64,000 bases of DNA from Phytophthora hibernalis. Its lineage: Eukaryota; Oomycota; Peronosporomycetes; Peronosporales; Peronosporaceae. Below, one piece after another: positions 44,882 to 56,731 of this stretch (positions are counted from its first letter, which is position 1; each line of letters starts with the position of its first letter). Where the stretch lies: assembly GCA_012656075.1 (NCBI GenBank), contig JAAKBF010000060.1, positions 352,218 through 416,217 of the forward strand. The letters run 5' to 3'. Both the position numbers and the translations under genes were made by a program. Under the pieces are notes generated by a model. It searched no databases. It saw only the letters and a program-made list of their open reading frames with translations, and had not been told where the DNA came from.

Positions 44882-45850
44882 TCAGGACTTGTCCATGTTG
44901 ACGAGCGAATAATGTGGATCTCGTAGCATACCGGGTCTTAGGCGTGTGTAGACGGAGAAGCACCAACTCGACCATCTCCCCATCAGACGTATTACCAACT
45001 CACTCTTACCGGCCGCCAGCAGCGCACATGCTCCTCCGATACGTAGAGAGTGGGTAGAGTATTGGTTCGGATCTGCTCCAATTGCCTGTGCTGCCACCTT
45101 GCTCGTCTTCGCGACAGTCAATTTCGGAATCGTCCTGGTCTTGTTTGTCGAAGTCAGATAGGACCCGAGCTGTTGGCCGCTTGCCTCCCATTCATGTCTG
45201 GTGCGTAGGCACAGCTCTGATGCTAGAGCAGTCGTTGATTGGATCGGTAGTGACGAATAGTTGTTCCTTGGCGAGTCGGATCACCTTTGTGTGATCTGAA
45301 GATTATTTCCACTGATTCGGCGTTTCGATTCAGCGGTGTTGTCTGCCGTTCATTGCTGTCTCTCAGAATTACATCGATAGCCTTCACAAAATGGGTGACT
45401 CCACCCGTAGAAGCATCCTTCTTTCCCGGGCCCCATAGATCTGAGCTGTGGTCCAGGAAAAATAATCCAATGAGGATAGGCCCCACAACATGTCGTTCAT
45501 GTCTGCTTCGGCTCCAGTACCGCATTTCTGAAGCTCATTGTCCATTTCGAGCAGCATGGGAGTGGTAACAGGTTCTTTCCGGTCCACGCTACTGTTGGTG
45601 CGCTTAAAGCCACGAACAACCAGCTCAAACTCCGCAGTCTCGTAATTGAGTCGTGCGTTTCGTTCGCAACGATGGCAAAGGCGACCGCCTGCCATTTTCC
45701 CGTCAAACGTCTGATACTTGTTACCCCTCTTTCTTGTGTTGTGTCCTTCAAGTGCACAAAGTCCTGCAAATAGTCCAACGGTGCGGGCCTGTCTTTCCTG
45801 TGAGAGCTGGTCGATCCAGACTGGAAATCAAAATTCTTGACAGAAGTCAA
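44882..45850 (-). pseudogene. tyrosine recombinase of the Ngaro/PAT-like element
   Basis: This catalyses integration of the circular DNA intermediate in this retroelement class. The C-terminal part (45121-44882) has the box HSLRIGGACALLAAG, with catalytic His and Arg, then GRWSSWCFSVYTR with the nucleophilic Tyr. The N-terminal part is in two other frames (45850-45497 and 45525-45223). The first catalytic Arg probably lies in the FRSHKGDPTRQG region (about 45260). At least two frameshifts break the gene. Confidence 0.75.
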
Positions 45851-45992
45851 TCCAGTGGCGGAATTTCTTCTAGTAAGTCTGCAAGGACGACTCGTTGATG
45901 GCTGCTCGTTTGAGGTCTCTGGTTGCTTGTGTCACCTCGCGCAATCTACCTGTGTATATTGAAGCTCATATATGTCAGTAGGTGAATGCACA

Positions 45993-46526
45993 TCACATTG
46001 TTTTTGGCTCGGTCGCGCGCGTTAGGACCTTGCTCACTGAGAGCTTCAGTCTACGCCGAGCTTGAACTAGAGCCAAGGCTCTTAGAAGCTCCTGGTCCCC
46101 GGGGTCTCTGCAATTCGTCGTTTCAAGAAGCTTGGCTTCCCATCGGTTCTTGACATAAATGCGCATGAAGCCCCACTTTGTTTGGTGAGGGTCAACTGCG
46201 ACCCTTTGCTCCACCACCTGAAGCAGGTTACCCGCTAGTGATTGCTCGTCAGCCGATCCTTCCAGCCGGAATCGATGCAATCGCCTTGGTCTCAGACCGT
46301 AAACTACGGTGTGTCCGTTCTCGTTTAGAACATCCCACCCGTCCGACCCTGGGAGATCATCCGCAAACATCGACATTGGTACTCCGGAAAACTCATTTTC
46401 AAACACCAGGTCCTTCCACCACTCGAGGTCTACCTGGAGTTCATTTGTCATCAGAGTCCCTGATCGTCCGGATCCTTTTCGCAGATAGCTGGGTCGATAC
46501 CAATCGTTGTATGAACGGTTTTGCAA
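45993..46526 (-). pseudogene. RNase H region after RT, Ngaro/PAT-like element
   Basis: The segment MSMFADDLPGSDGWDVLNENG has the position and pattern of the DIRS-order RNase H start (T-D-A-S-x-x-G-W-G), degenerate here. It is followed by a 130-residue region up to the recombinase (RIYVKNRWEAKLLETTNCRD). Confidence 0.5.
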
Positions 46527-46739
46527 CGGGGATGAATGTCACCACGTGTCGTAGTACGCACACAACACTATCAATCCGTTTCTGGGAGATGAACCGTTTG
46601 ACCAGTGTTTCATCTACTACCCACCTCGTTTTGTCGATCTTCCTTACGGTTGCCTCCGGGATATTCCAGTCAATGCCGACCTCGTGAACCCGCTGCGTCC
46701 ACGTTTTGAATTTTCCTTCGTGCCAGCCGTCTGACCCAA

Positions 46740-47812
46740 AACCTAGTTTGATGCCGTTTCATAATCTGCGTTCTGCACGCAGCAACCTGTCATCAATGTC
46801 GACCTCGATGAGGACAATGATGTCCACCCATTGGAATATCCAGAACGGCTCAGGGTATCCACGAACGTAGGAAGATCCCTTTCTTTGCTAGGACCTGACC
46901 TCTTTGCCCATGACCGCGAAAAACGGGTGAAGCAGTCCACCCAAACACTGCCATCCCGGAGACGATGCCTATCTGCGATCGTGAGAAAATCCCCCAAATG
47001 CCGTCGCATGCCCTTCGTGCACCGGCACGTGATGAAATACGTCGGCTTTATCCGCTACGAGCGCGTAGATTGTGCATCCTGGCTACCGAACCATCAAATC
47101 GATTATGCGCAGCGCAATGATATGGTATGGGTCCCACCGCGCGTTCGGTGTCAGCGCGCAGTTGGTAGTGTCGTTGACGGAGAATCCGGCAGGAGCCGAT
47201 AGATCGTGGATTATACGTCCGTCGACGGACAAAGAGGTATCCTTTTTGGGAACTAACGCAAACGCGCTGGAATGGAACGCCGGTTCTTGTACAAGAGCCG
47301 TAACAACAATACAGCGTCCGTTGTAGTAGTCCTTCAGGATGCGATTTGTGAACCACAGTAGTTCCTGCCAACGCGCTGGTATAATTGTTTGGAACGGGTC
47401 GGACGCCAACTGAGCGGTTGGGCTTGACCAATGAGGTACGACCCTGGACTCAGTAATGCTACAGAGGAGGGCAGGATCAGGATAATCCGCAAGATGACGT
47501 CGGTATAGTTGAGGCTGCAGCGCCTTATTGGACCGCGAATCGGTGGAGGTCTGACCTCGAAATAACCGTAACGTACCAGCGATCCTCACGTCTGGCTACC
47601 TGAGTACACCGCTGAGGAGGTGTACATCCACCCACGGGATGGTGAATTGGTCGGATGTAGACAGCAAGAAGATTTTGTTCATCGGGAACGGGAGGTGGTA
47701 TCGAGGTATCGAGGGCAACCGCGTGGAAGGCCCGAAAACCGCCGAGACGTACACATCTTTTGAGTCCATTGACTGTGCAAGTTCGTACGGTGGTTGTATC
47801 GAAGGGGATCAA
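46740..47812 (-). pseudogene. reverse transcriptase of the Ngaro/PAT-like element
   Basis: The RT N-terminal motif block is clear in 47589-47083: FHSSAFALVPKKDT, VDGRIIHDLSAPAGFSVND, typical of the DIRS-order RT. The active site is in another frame near 46800-46820 (minus strand reads WVDIIVLIEVDIDDRL; the expected V-D-D box is one substitution away). Frames change near 47050 and 46950. Confidence 0.75.
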
Positions 47813-47854
47813 TCAAACTGAGCCGATGTGTGCACGGTGAGTTGAGCCGAGGAA

Positions 47855-48491
47855 TCAGTCCAGCACAAACAGTGTTGTAGGCGCAGAAAATATCTTTGGA
47901 CCAGATGAGCGACCCTGCTGAAGTCGAGCATCACTAGGGACCACCGGGTCCGCCATTGAGCAGAGACATAGGACGTCTGGACAAGGAGTGCAGCCACGCT
48001 CAACTGGATGTTGGCATCCGGCGAACGGGAGAGGCCACATTGTTCCGGGCCCCATGAGCCGTTGTGAACCTGAGTCCATAACACAATTACACAATGCATC
48101 GGCCGCTACATTGAACGATCTAGGAACCGCACCAAGAACAACGTAACGGCAACGAGCGAAAATTTCTCGGATACTACTGACCAGTGGCACAAGGTGTCCG
48201 GCATGTACTTAGAACGCGCCGATCGCCATGTTGATCACGACCGCTGAGTCACCGTAAACTGAGGGGGCGAGCGTGACGAATTGCGAAGGGTCACTGGAGC
48301 CCTTCCAACAGAGCCCTGGCTTCCATCTTGTTATTCGTTCCACCAGAGTGTGTCGCGTCGGCTATCCACCACAATAACTCACCTGCCTGTGTCCAAATGC
48401 AGCACGCAAACGCACTAAGACCCGACGCGGTACGAGCCCCTCCGTCAAAGGAAATGATCAAGTGTACTGGCGGTGTAGTAGAGGGGATCAC
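47855..48491 (-). pseudogene. extra type-I RNase H domain upstream of RT
   Basis: All four acidic positions of RNase HI can be placed. The first Asp is in ISFDGGARTASGLSAF, the Glu in GGTNNKMEARALLEGL, the second Asp in VYGDSAVVINM (after a frameshift near 48290), and the last Asp in VPRSFNVAADALCNCVMD. This resembles cellular or LINE-type RNase H more than the retroelement's own RNase H, and it lies between gag and RT. A further frame (47809-48099) is a shadow. Confidence 0.7.
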
Positions 48492-48499
48492 AGTTCGGG

Positions 48500-50530
48500 A
48501 GCGTGGTTGCTTCAGCTAGGGATGGGTACGGAACTGGCCGATTCAGTTCAGAGGGAAAGGGATCCGAACCTGGTCGGGTAGCTCTGGATACTGCCGTGAA
48601 ATGATCACTGTACAGAGGCGAGCTAGATTGCGAAAGAGAGATCATATTGAAAACCATAGGACCCTTGCACGGCTGTCCGCCTCCGCGGCATCACGCGCTA
48701 GGGTTTGGATGGTCGGCGGACAATGGGCCCCTTTGGCGAAGATATACATAGCCACTTCGACAGGATGTCGAACCCGGGCGTGCGCGTGCGTACACGACTG
48801 AAAATCACAGCATTTCAGCGTTTGATACCGGAGGCAGGCCTGCTTACCCACATGAAGGGGAATCTGACGCGCGATGTGCGGCGGTAAGGTCGACGTGGAC
48901 AGGCGTTAAGAAAGAGATCTACGTGCATCGGTGTGACGCGATTCGTGTCGATTCTGGCCGACGTGGTCTGGAACCCGCGTACCTTGAGATTGGGCTCCTT
49001 GAGACCTGGCCCTGGTAGAAATCAAACCTCGGTCGATCACCAGACGGACCAGCCGGTGATAGTCTGCGGAGTCTTGGGCCATTATACGCTGAGCTTACTC
49101 CAGTAGTGACGATGCGTGCCTCTTCGTCGATAGCATAAAAAGCGTAGTAAACACATGCGTATACAAGTTCACCGCCGCATGAACCAGGCTCTCGGGACCG
49201 TCATCCAGGAGACGAGAAAGCGATTCGCGGTGGACTTCACCAAAGACGTCAGCGGCGACGGAAGGGTACCACTCAATAGCCGCATCATCGATGAAGCGCA
49301 GCGTCCGTCGTAAATCACCAATAGACGGGAAAGAAGCAATCGGAGTGGTGTCGCCGGACGACCACGTGGTGGAATCATGTGTTACGGTTCTGCTCACCAC
49401 CGTCCGACGGTGGAAGAAAATGGTCAAGCGAGCGGGAGCCGAAGTCCACAGCGAAAACCATTTTTGCAGTGACTTTGTAACACGGTACTGACCGCGCATT
49501 GCTTCTTGCTGGAGAATAGTAGAGGCCCGGTCTAACGGCGACAGCTGCCCAAAAGAAGGCAAATAAACATTTACAAATCTACCCTGTGGGCGGGGACCGA
49601 CTTGAGCCACTTGATGAACGCGTAATTCGGCTTGCGAGGGACGAAACCCAGACGTGGCCGTAGGCAGCTCCAGTCTCTGCATACGAGTGTGGTCGGAGCC
49701 TGAAATACTTGGCATATTCCGCCGGGACAGCAATAGGATCGCGCTCGCGTCTTGACGACGACGACTGAGTTGGCTGCTGTGGAGAATTTGAACGTTGGCG
49801 TCGAGGGGTGATCGAGATCGGAACTGACCCTCCTGTTGGGTAGACTCGTCACGGTAACTGGGCCATGCAGGTCCTCTCGATAGACGGGGTTGTCTGTTCG
49901 TGTAACCGTGTGATGACCGAGTATGGTACGCTATCCCATCGACGGCGGTGGTGTGACGCAAAGTCCGGGGACCCGTGGCGGTTCTGGCTCCGCGGTCGAC
50001 GCTGATGCCGACGGCACCACTGGGTAGTTCAGCCGGGGTGAAGTAATGTCAGGTGATGGAGAACGTACACGCTCGCTCGATCTGCTACGCCTGCGAGGCT
50101 GATGTTCTGGCCGCGGACGGCTTCGTGACCGAGCCGCGGCGGCGGAGATGGGCTGCAACTGCGTGCCTCGCGGTATCCATGACCCCTTTCGCGAGAACAT
50201 ATTCGACCAGCGTGAAAAACAGCTCGAGGCCTGGCTCCGTCCGCTCCTTCATCACGCGAGATTTGGCCGGAAGATACATTGGCAGTTGTCACTACCGGAG
50301 GTTGAAGACACTGTAGTAGTTCAGCCTGAAAGCTTTGTTGAGCAGCAGCTTGCTGTGTCAACAACATATGTGTGGTTCTAGCAAACTCGGCGAGTACTGC
50401 AAGCATTCCCTCGGCAGGAAGCGGCGTTGGTGCTGTGATACCGTGCACCGCTGGACTTGGTCATTCCATGGCACCGTCGCCGAGTTGCCGGAGATGGCAA
50501 CAGGCCTGCGATCACCGTGGGCGCGTTGAC
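48500..50530 (-). pseudogene. gag-like region of the Ngaro/PAT-like element
   Basis: Minus-strand frames include a hydrophobic/Gln-rich helix (LAVLAEFARTTHMLLTQQAA, about 50400) and an Arg/Ser/Pro-rich stretch (50200-49950). A Cys-containing region follows (SYCCPGGICQVFQ, LVCRDWSCLRP, about 49690), then GFVPRKPNYAFIKWLK. The frames are short and overlapping. I assign it to gag by position, with no firm domain. Confidence 0.4.
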
Positions 50531-51126
50531 GTTGGCGCAGCGACGCCAACTCCTCCTGCATGGCGGCTTCCCATTCCGGCCAGTGGTTGCTCTGCTTCGC
50601 CTTCTTGTAAGTGTTCGGGATAGGAATGTCTTGCTTTGTGTCGATGACTGACCCAACGATGTACTCCTTCAGATGAGCTGGCACCTTCCTCGCGCGGCGA
50701 GTGCGGCTATCGCAGTGCCCTGCAGCAGCAGGTAGCTTCTTTGGAGGTTCGTACAAGTCATCATCAGCACTATCCTTGGCAGGAATCTGTCGCAACTGAC
50801 GCTTGTGCTTTCTCGTCTTCAACTGTTGAGCTGGACGATGCGGACAGCTTGCCTCCGCATTAGTTAATGGCTTCACCAACTGCTGAACAGGTACGTCTGG
50901 ATCTCCCACTTGCTCGTGACTGGCTACTAACTCGGGCTCGCTACCGAGTAGAACAGGCTTCGGCAAGACGGACGATCTCGGCGGATCTCCGGCTTCAGGA
51001 AACAGACGGTCTTCAAGTGAACTCGTGGTCGGCACTACAGGGATCTGCACAGATAAGTCTGCAACACCATGCTCGTAGGTTTTCAGAAGTAGCTGGCGTA
51101 CGTAGGCTTGAGAAGCAGTAAATCGT

Positions 51127-51684
51127 TCATGGCAGAACACGTTCCCATTTCGCTTGTGCGTGATAGATCCTGTCTTCAGATCTAACAGCTTGTAGCCTTT
51201 CGTATCTGTAGAGTAGCCCAGCAGTAGCTGCAAGCTCGGCGCGCGGGTCAAGCTTGTCTTGCGTTGTCGTCCGCTCGGTAGGTACATTGGCATGCACCAA
51301 GCAACCCCAGGTCCGCAGGTACCGTAGGGTAGATTTCTTCTTGTAGAGAGCCTCGTGTGGCGGTTTTCCTGACAGCGCAGCCGTCGGCAGCTTGTTCACC
51401 GTGTCCATGACGTGAAGGAGAGCTTCTCCCCACAGCAAATTCGTCTGGCTAATTGCATGTAATACAGCACGAAGTCGTGGCAGCACGAGTCCATTTGCTC
51501 TCTCCACAATGTCATTCTCTTCTGGCGTGTACGCGTTTGTGTACTGCATGGTGATTCCTTGTCCTTCGCAGAACGTGCGTAACTTGTTGCTCTGGAACTC
51601 ACCACCTTGATACGAATGCAGGGTCGCTACCTTGTGCTTGTTGCGCAGGAACTTCGTGTTCAGGCGCAAGATCAACGTCTGCAA
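51127..51684 (-). pseudogene. Copia-1b integrase core
   Basis: Same as 11781-12338 in copy 1, including SYQGGEF (Asp to Tyr) and PEENDIVERANG. Two neighbouring frames (51721-52239 with VVDEATRFKW; 50358-51293 with the integrase C-terminus) complete the domain. Confidence 0.85.
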
Positions 51685-52289
51685 CCTGTCCGCTGCGTCA
51701 CTCTTGTTCCACAGTAGGTATCACCACTTAAAACGCGTAGCTTCGTCAACTACTAGCATAAACATCGTTTCCGTAATCGTGTCTTGATTAATGGAACACA
51801 GGTCCACGGAGAGCTTCTCCAACGGATTCCGACGACGAGCAGGATTACGCTTGTAGGACATGCGCTTTAGCTTAGCGGATAAGCAGGGTACATATTCGTA
51901 GGCAGAAAGTGACTTCAGATTCACGTTAATGCCGAAATCGACCTTTCTTGCAGCCAACACACGAATGGTTTTCATGTTCACGTGCCCGAGGCGGTTGTGC
52001 AACAACTCCATCACATTCTTGCGGGCTTCAACGGCAGCAACTAGCCGGAGTGAACGCTTCGTTCGTAGGCGGTACAACTGATCAAAGCGCAGCTTGGTCT
52101 TGTCCTTCACCAGCCACGCAGTGCGCTGGTCGTCGCTGAACTTGACTGCAAAACCGCAGGCTTGCATATAGACAAGGCTAATGAGATTCACATGGGCGTT
52201 CGGCGAATAGTGAACGTCGTCCAATCGGCAGGCTCCCAATGGCCCGTGATCTCGTTCAGCACTCGCAAGGCTACACTGCCATTCGCTTC

Positions 52290-53231
52290 CTAAGATTCAG
52301 TTTGACCCAAGGCCATCTTCAGCTCTCCGGAGTTCCCATGCTCAACGTAAGAGAAGCATGACAGGTCACCACACAAGTTGACTTGCGATCCGCTATCCAA
52401 CAACCACTCCATCTCGTCCGGTGCCAAGCTTGGCAGATGGTTGTCGTCATGATCATAGAGTACCATGCTCACCAATCCCCCACGTGAGCGTGTAGGTGAT
52501 TGTGGTGGCGTCGATGTTGGCGAAAACTGCTCTGACTTCGCTGCAGCCGGCGGTGGATTTGGACTGAATAGCACTCCATCTTGCAATTGTCTCGCCGCTT
52601 GCTTTCCCAATACCGAAAGCACTTGATCAAACGTAAAGGCCACCACTGGCAATGGTGGATGGTGCACAGCACCACGTTGATTGCGTGTGAAGACGCCACC
52701 GGAGAAAGACTGCATCCGGTTGTCTCCACGTCCTTCAGTTCCATCTGCTTGCTGGGAACGTCCACTACATTCCTTGTCACCCTTCCAATTCCAATGTCCT
52801 TTTAATCCGCATACCTTGCAGCACGAGTTCTGCTTTTTCTTCGCCATGGCAGATGCACGCGAACTCGTCGATGACGTACTGGACTGGGAGCGACTACGGA
52901 TGCCACCGTACTTGCCACCATGCTGGCGTAGCTTCTTGCCTTTCGCACCCTGCTGAGTGAAATTGGCTTGCAGTGGATGCCTTCCGCTGGAGAGACCTTG
53001 TCCACCGTTTGACGCACCACCATGTTGCTCGCGGGCGCGAGCAGTCATCTCTGCATTAACTAGCTCTGCACGCGACGCGTAGATAGTGAACTCATCCGGC
53101 TGGAAGTCACGGCGGGTTACGTCGTCGGTAATCTTCGGATAAACATTCATGGCGTTGGTCAGCATGAGCCTCGCTACGCGACAGTCCGGAATGGGGTCGT
53201 AGTTCTCGGCCAGGATGCGCTGCATACGCAC
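52290..53231 (-). CDS. Copia-1b gag C-terminus fused to protease
   Basis: This 313-codon frame joins the zinc knuckle region and the protease motif EWLLDSGSQVNL without a break, showing the ancestral reading of the region split in copy 1. Confidence 0.8.
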   Translation of the reverse strand: MRMQRILAENYDPIPDCRVARLMLTNAMNVYPKITDDVTRRDFQPDEFTIYASRAELVNAEMTARAREQHGGASNGGQGLSSGRHPLQANFTQQGAKGKKLRQHGGKYGGIRSRSQSSTSSTSSRASAMAKKKQNSCCKVCGLKGHWNWKGDKECSGRSQQADGTEGRGDNRMQSFSGGVFTRNQRGAVHHPPLPVVAFTFDQVLSVLGKQAARQLQDGVLFSPNPPPAAAKSEQFSPTSTPPQSPTRSRGGLVSMVLYDHDDNHLPSLAPDEMEWLLDSGSQVNLCGDLSCFSYVEHGNSGELKMALGQTES

Positions 53232-53250
53232 AGGTCATCAATGTACGGCT

Positions 53251-53856
53251 CTACCGGCTCTTCCTCTTGAGCTTCCGCGCGTACAGGTCCACCAGCACCA
53301 TGTCCGTGTTGATGCCTGGGCCGCGGCCGAAGTCTTGGTAGATGCGGTCCCAAAGCAGTATGGCGTCTGCCGCAAATACAACGTCCTCGTAGCGTAGTAG
53401 AACTTCATCAGAAATACAGGAAACTAGCAGTCCTTGCGCCTTGCGACGGCGCACACCCCAGCAGTTCTTCTGTGCCGGGGTCATTCTGTCGTCATACGGC
53501 TCCTTGCCTTGCACGAGCTGCTCGAGACGGGGCATGCCGAGTCCGGCCATGACGCGCATGCGCCACGTCGGGTAGTCCGCCGGATGGGAGAGCTTCTGGC
53601 CAACGTCGAACTTCGTAACTGTCTCCATCCTTGGCCTCGTTGCAGCTTCGGTGCTCTGCGCGCTGGCAGATTCCACAGCACCAGCAGGTACGTGGGCTTG
53701 ATAGGTAGTACGAGCTTGGCCGTAGACGAGCGTACGCGGGCGCTGCAGTGGAGTCGATCGCGGCCGATCTCCGTACGTCTGCTCCTGCTCCGGGGGCGAA
53801 AAAGCTTCTGTGCGCTTCTGGGCTGTGCCGCTGGCGACAGTCTGATTAACAGCCAA
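53251..53856 (-). pseudogene. Copia-1b gag N-terminus
   Basis: This opens at ATG 53856 (MAVNQTVASGTAQ) and runs to the region before PVEPYIDDL, where a one-base deletion (CTCTTGAGC instead of CTCTTGGAGC) changes the frame at about 53268. Confidence 0.8.
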
Positions 53857-53868
53857 TGGGAGCTCTTG

Positions 53869-55380
53869 ACTTATATTACAGCTAATACATGTAGTAGGCC
53901 GGTATTCAATATCATATGTTTGATAAAAAGCTTCCTGGCGGGAATACCAGTAATAATTAGATTTATTAAAGCTAGCACGTTTTTAAGCATATGAGGCTGC
54001 GCCAAACCAAATGAAGTTAGTTAACCTTTGCGAGATAAACGGCTGTAAAGATGAACCAGTCAAAATCGTACTTATCCGAAATTTGTCACGAAGGGGGATT
54101 TCAACAATCTCTACACAAAAATTTTGAATTTTGCCAGAGTATAGGTCGTTTTTGAGAGGGGTAGACCTCGAATTAAGGCTTAGGAGTAGGCTTCATCGAC
54201 GCGCCTCAAAATTTCACGTTAGGCGGACCAATCAAAGAAAATCGCGTTTGCCTTCTCGAATCAGAGACACTTTTTTAAATCGACATTGCTCGAGAACGGC
54301 TGAATGAAAAAATTGCACGACGGCTCATTGTTTAGAGGGAATGTCCCTCTCTTCAACGATGTATGAAAATCCAACTTCAATAAATGGTTAACTAGCATTT
54401 TTATGTTTCATGCCGTCTCATATATGGTCTGTGTAAAGCACGGCGTTAGTGTATCAGATGTCTTCGGTATCATTTAGAACAGGTTACCGGTACCGGTAAT
54501 TCGTTGATCAATGTGAACGTGTATGCGGGAGCCGCGTCACGGTAACTACCGGTATCCAACCGCAGCGGGGCCTGCAGTCCACACGCGCGCACGGTTTCAG
54601 GTCCGACATGACCTCGTTGTGAGATACAGCCGTGGTTGCGGTGCGAAGCCGGCGCGCTGCACCGTACGCACGTACGATCCCAGGGCCGAAGACTGCAGTG
54701 ATGACACTGCATCACGTGCAACCTCCGCCAGAACTCATCCAGACGCGACGCAACGGACGCTGCCGTTGCCCAGAGCGCTGACGTCGCAGCTGCACAGGCG
54801 CTGGCTGCTGCTGGACTTCGCCTGCGAGCGAAACTCCTACGTACTGCTGCGACAGCACGTGGCGCTGCCTGGAGCGGGACGTTGCCAGTGCGTTGAAACC
54901 ACTGCGCCTCATGCTGCTGCTGCTGCACAGACGCGGTCTGGTGCTGGAGGTTTCCCTGCCGGTGAAACTCCTGAGTGCTGCTGCGCACACTCACAGCAAG
55001 CAAGACACAGACAAGTACGTTAGATGTAACCACTGCTAATATAACGTACGGATTGCGAAGGAAGGTTAGGCGGAAACAGTACGCTGCGCGCACAGCTCAC
55101 CAGAGCACACTTCTCGAGTCTCCTCCGCCGAGCCAAGCCCTTCAAGTCCCTGTACGGTTAAGCCCTTGCTACCTCCAGTGTCAACGTGGTTTCCCTTCCT
55201 GCGGATGTCCTGCAGCAATGACGTGCAGCAACGGCGAAGGCTCTGCGATCCCCAACCCTAGTCTCACGTCGCAGGTTATGAGCCCAAACCCTACCCAGAC
55301 ACCCAATTAGCTGACAGCGTCAGAAGGAGGCGGTCCTGTGATTGGCAGTGACCAGCCGGCATCACAGACCGACATTGCAG
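53869..55380 (-). repeat. inverted copy of 14528-16039 (Copia-1 leader, LTR, host flank)
   Basis: The Copia-1 5' LTR is at 54618-55273, its target duplication CTCGT (complement of ACGAG) at 54613-54617, and the primer-binding site at 55274-55286, all reversed relative to the adjoining Copia-1b body. Confidence 0.9.
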
Positions 55381-56640
55381 GCGAAGCAGCCCCTCCATCG
55401 ACGACCAGGTTGGTATCGAGGCCAAGTAGAAGTACCGTATCCGGTACGACGCCATCCCGGACAACATCAGGAAATCCACGCGGTAGCGGTCGGCCTCTGG
55501 AGAAATGCACGGCCAGGACCTCCGACGGGGACTCTCTGTCATTGTCGACGTCTTCGTCCATCCTGGTCGATGGACGGGTTGGTCCAATGTACATCCGTGC
55601 GTAGGTGAGCGGGTTGACTGTCATCATGCAACCGTACTCGGTAACAACAGGAATGCGATCGGTCCCAAAGTCCACACAAGAGTCGGATCCCGTCGGCACG
55701 AATGTGTACCGAAAAGTTTGCGCACGCTGGTATCACTATCGTGCAGGGAAATGACTTCCAACCATCGCGAACGAAATCGAGTGAAACGCCGCGTGGGACG
55801 TGATTGATCTGGTGCCCCGTGGCACCATCCGGCAACGAATTCATCGCGCGTAATTTGCGAAGATCAGGCTTGGTCGCACGGTAGAATCACATTGATTGCA
55901 GGTCGGTTAGTAGAGCGCCGAATAGCCACCACACATATGAAAGAGCAGCTAAGCCTTAAAGAGGCCCCCGTGTTAGCATTAAAGCTAAGCCCTTCCGTTG
56001 AACAGTATGCGATCACTTGGCCCACTAGGTGGACATCCAGGGTCTTCTCGACGTACTCACGAGATGAAGGCCCAGCCGCTGACGCGACGTAACAGGAGCT
56101 GAAACGGATGAAGCGGAATAGCAGCAGTAGCGTGCGGTCCCGGACCTCCACGCTAAGATCCTCCGTTGGGCGTGTGAGCCTGGAGAACGGAATCACGACT
56201 GGCTGGGTAGCCAATTCGTTCAGCGACTCAGGGCACGGCGGCGACGCATCAAACTCACGCGGGTAAAACATAAGTTGGCAGACGCATCCGGGGCGGCGCG
56301 AGGCGTCGTCGTGGATGAAGGGGATGGTGGATGAAGCGGGGTTCCTGAAGCCTCACGTAAATCGGGCTGTCCCACTCTCCATAATCAAGCTCATGAGGGC
56401 ACTCCAGGCGGACCACGTTGTTCCGTAGCCCATCCTTGCGCGTGAGGGACGCGGGGGTTCACTGGAGGTGTCATCGTTGGGATCCTGGGCCTTCTTCTTC
56501 TTCTGCTGTCTAGGTGCCGCGCTCTTTGCTGTCAAATCCACTTCTGCCGTGGCTTTTCCAAACCGGAAACATCCGGTTCGCTTTCGGTCCCCCGGACTGG
56601 TTAAGTGAACCGTGCACTGCTCGCAACTGATCTCTCTCTC
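55381..56640 (-). pseudogene. 5' part of the Ngaro/PAT-like element: gag N-terminus
   Basis: The minus-strand frame from 56655 (after GDRKRTGCFRFGKATAEVD) includes a Lys-rich stretch. The next frame (56271-55864) has QLMFYPREFDASPPCPESLN and a 130-residue hydrophobic-basic region. Frames at 55844-55539 and 55699-55381 follow. I recognise no domain; the assignment rests on A1/A2 repeat homology and position. Confidence 0.5.
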
Positions 56641-56731
56641 ACATCTGACGTACAATACCAGTCAGTATCCATTCTCACTAACTCAAACCGTCTTCGTCAC
56701 GCGACGCTCACCTGCTCCGTTGCTGCTGGCA

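Larger units (their letters stand above)
50531..53868 (-). mobile_element. Copia-1b: second copy of the Copia-1 gag-protease-integrase part
   Basis: Nearly identical to 11186-14524. It starts abruptly inside the pre-RT region (GTTGGCGCAGCGACG) and ends at GGGAGCTCTTGAC. It lacks RT and RNase H. It shares with copy 1 the gag frameshift near 53231, the TGA after FKW (51721-51723) and the integrase Asp-to-Tyr change, but differs at homopolymer indels. Confidence 0.92.
44412..56640 (-). mobile_element. Ngaro/PAT-like tyrosine-recombinase retrotransposon, split by 50531-55380
   Basis: Minus-strand order: gag-like region, an RNase H-like domain, reverse transcriptase, a second RNase H region, tyrosine recombinase. 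Repeats are arranged A1 (about 56500-56615) ... B1 (44785-44865), A2 (44504-44784), B2 (44412-44503), all direct. This is the split-direct-repeat layout of PAT/Ngaro elements, not the inverted layout of DIRS. A1 and A2 share about 110 bp including the gag N-terminus (GDRKRT...FRFG.AT.EVD). B1 and B2 share about 80 bp (GCGAAGCTTGGTTGCCAATAC). Without the inserted Copia segment the element is about 7.4 kb. All genes carry frameshifts. Confidence 0.7.
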
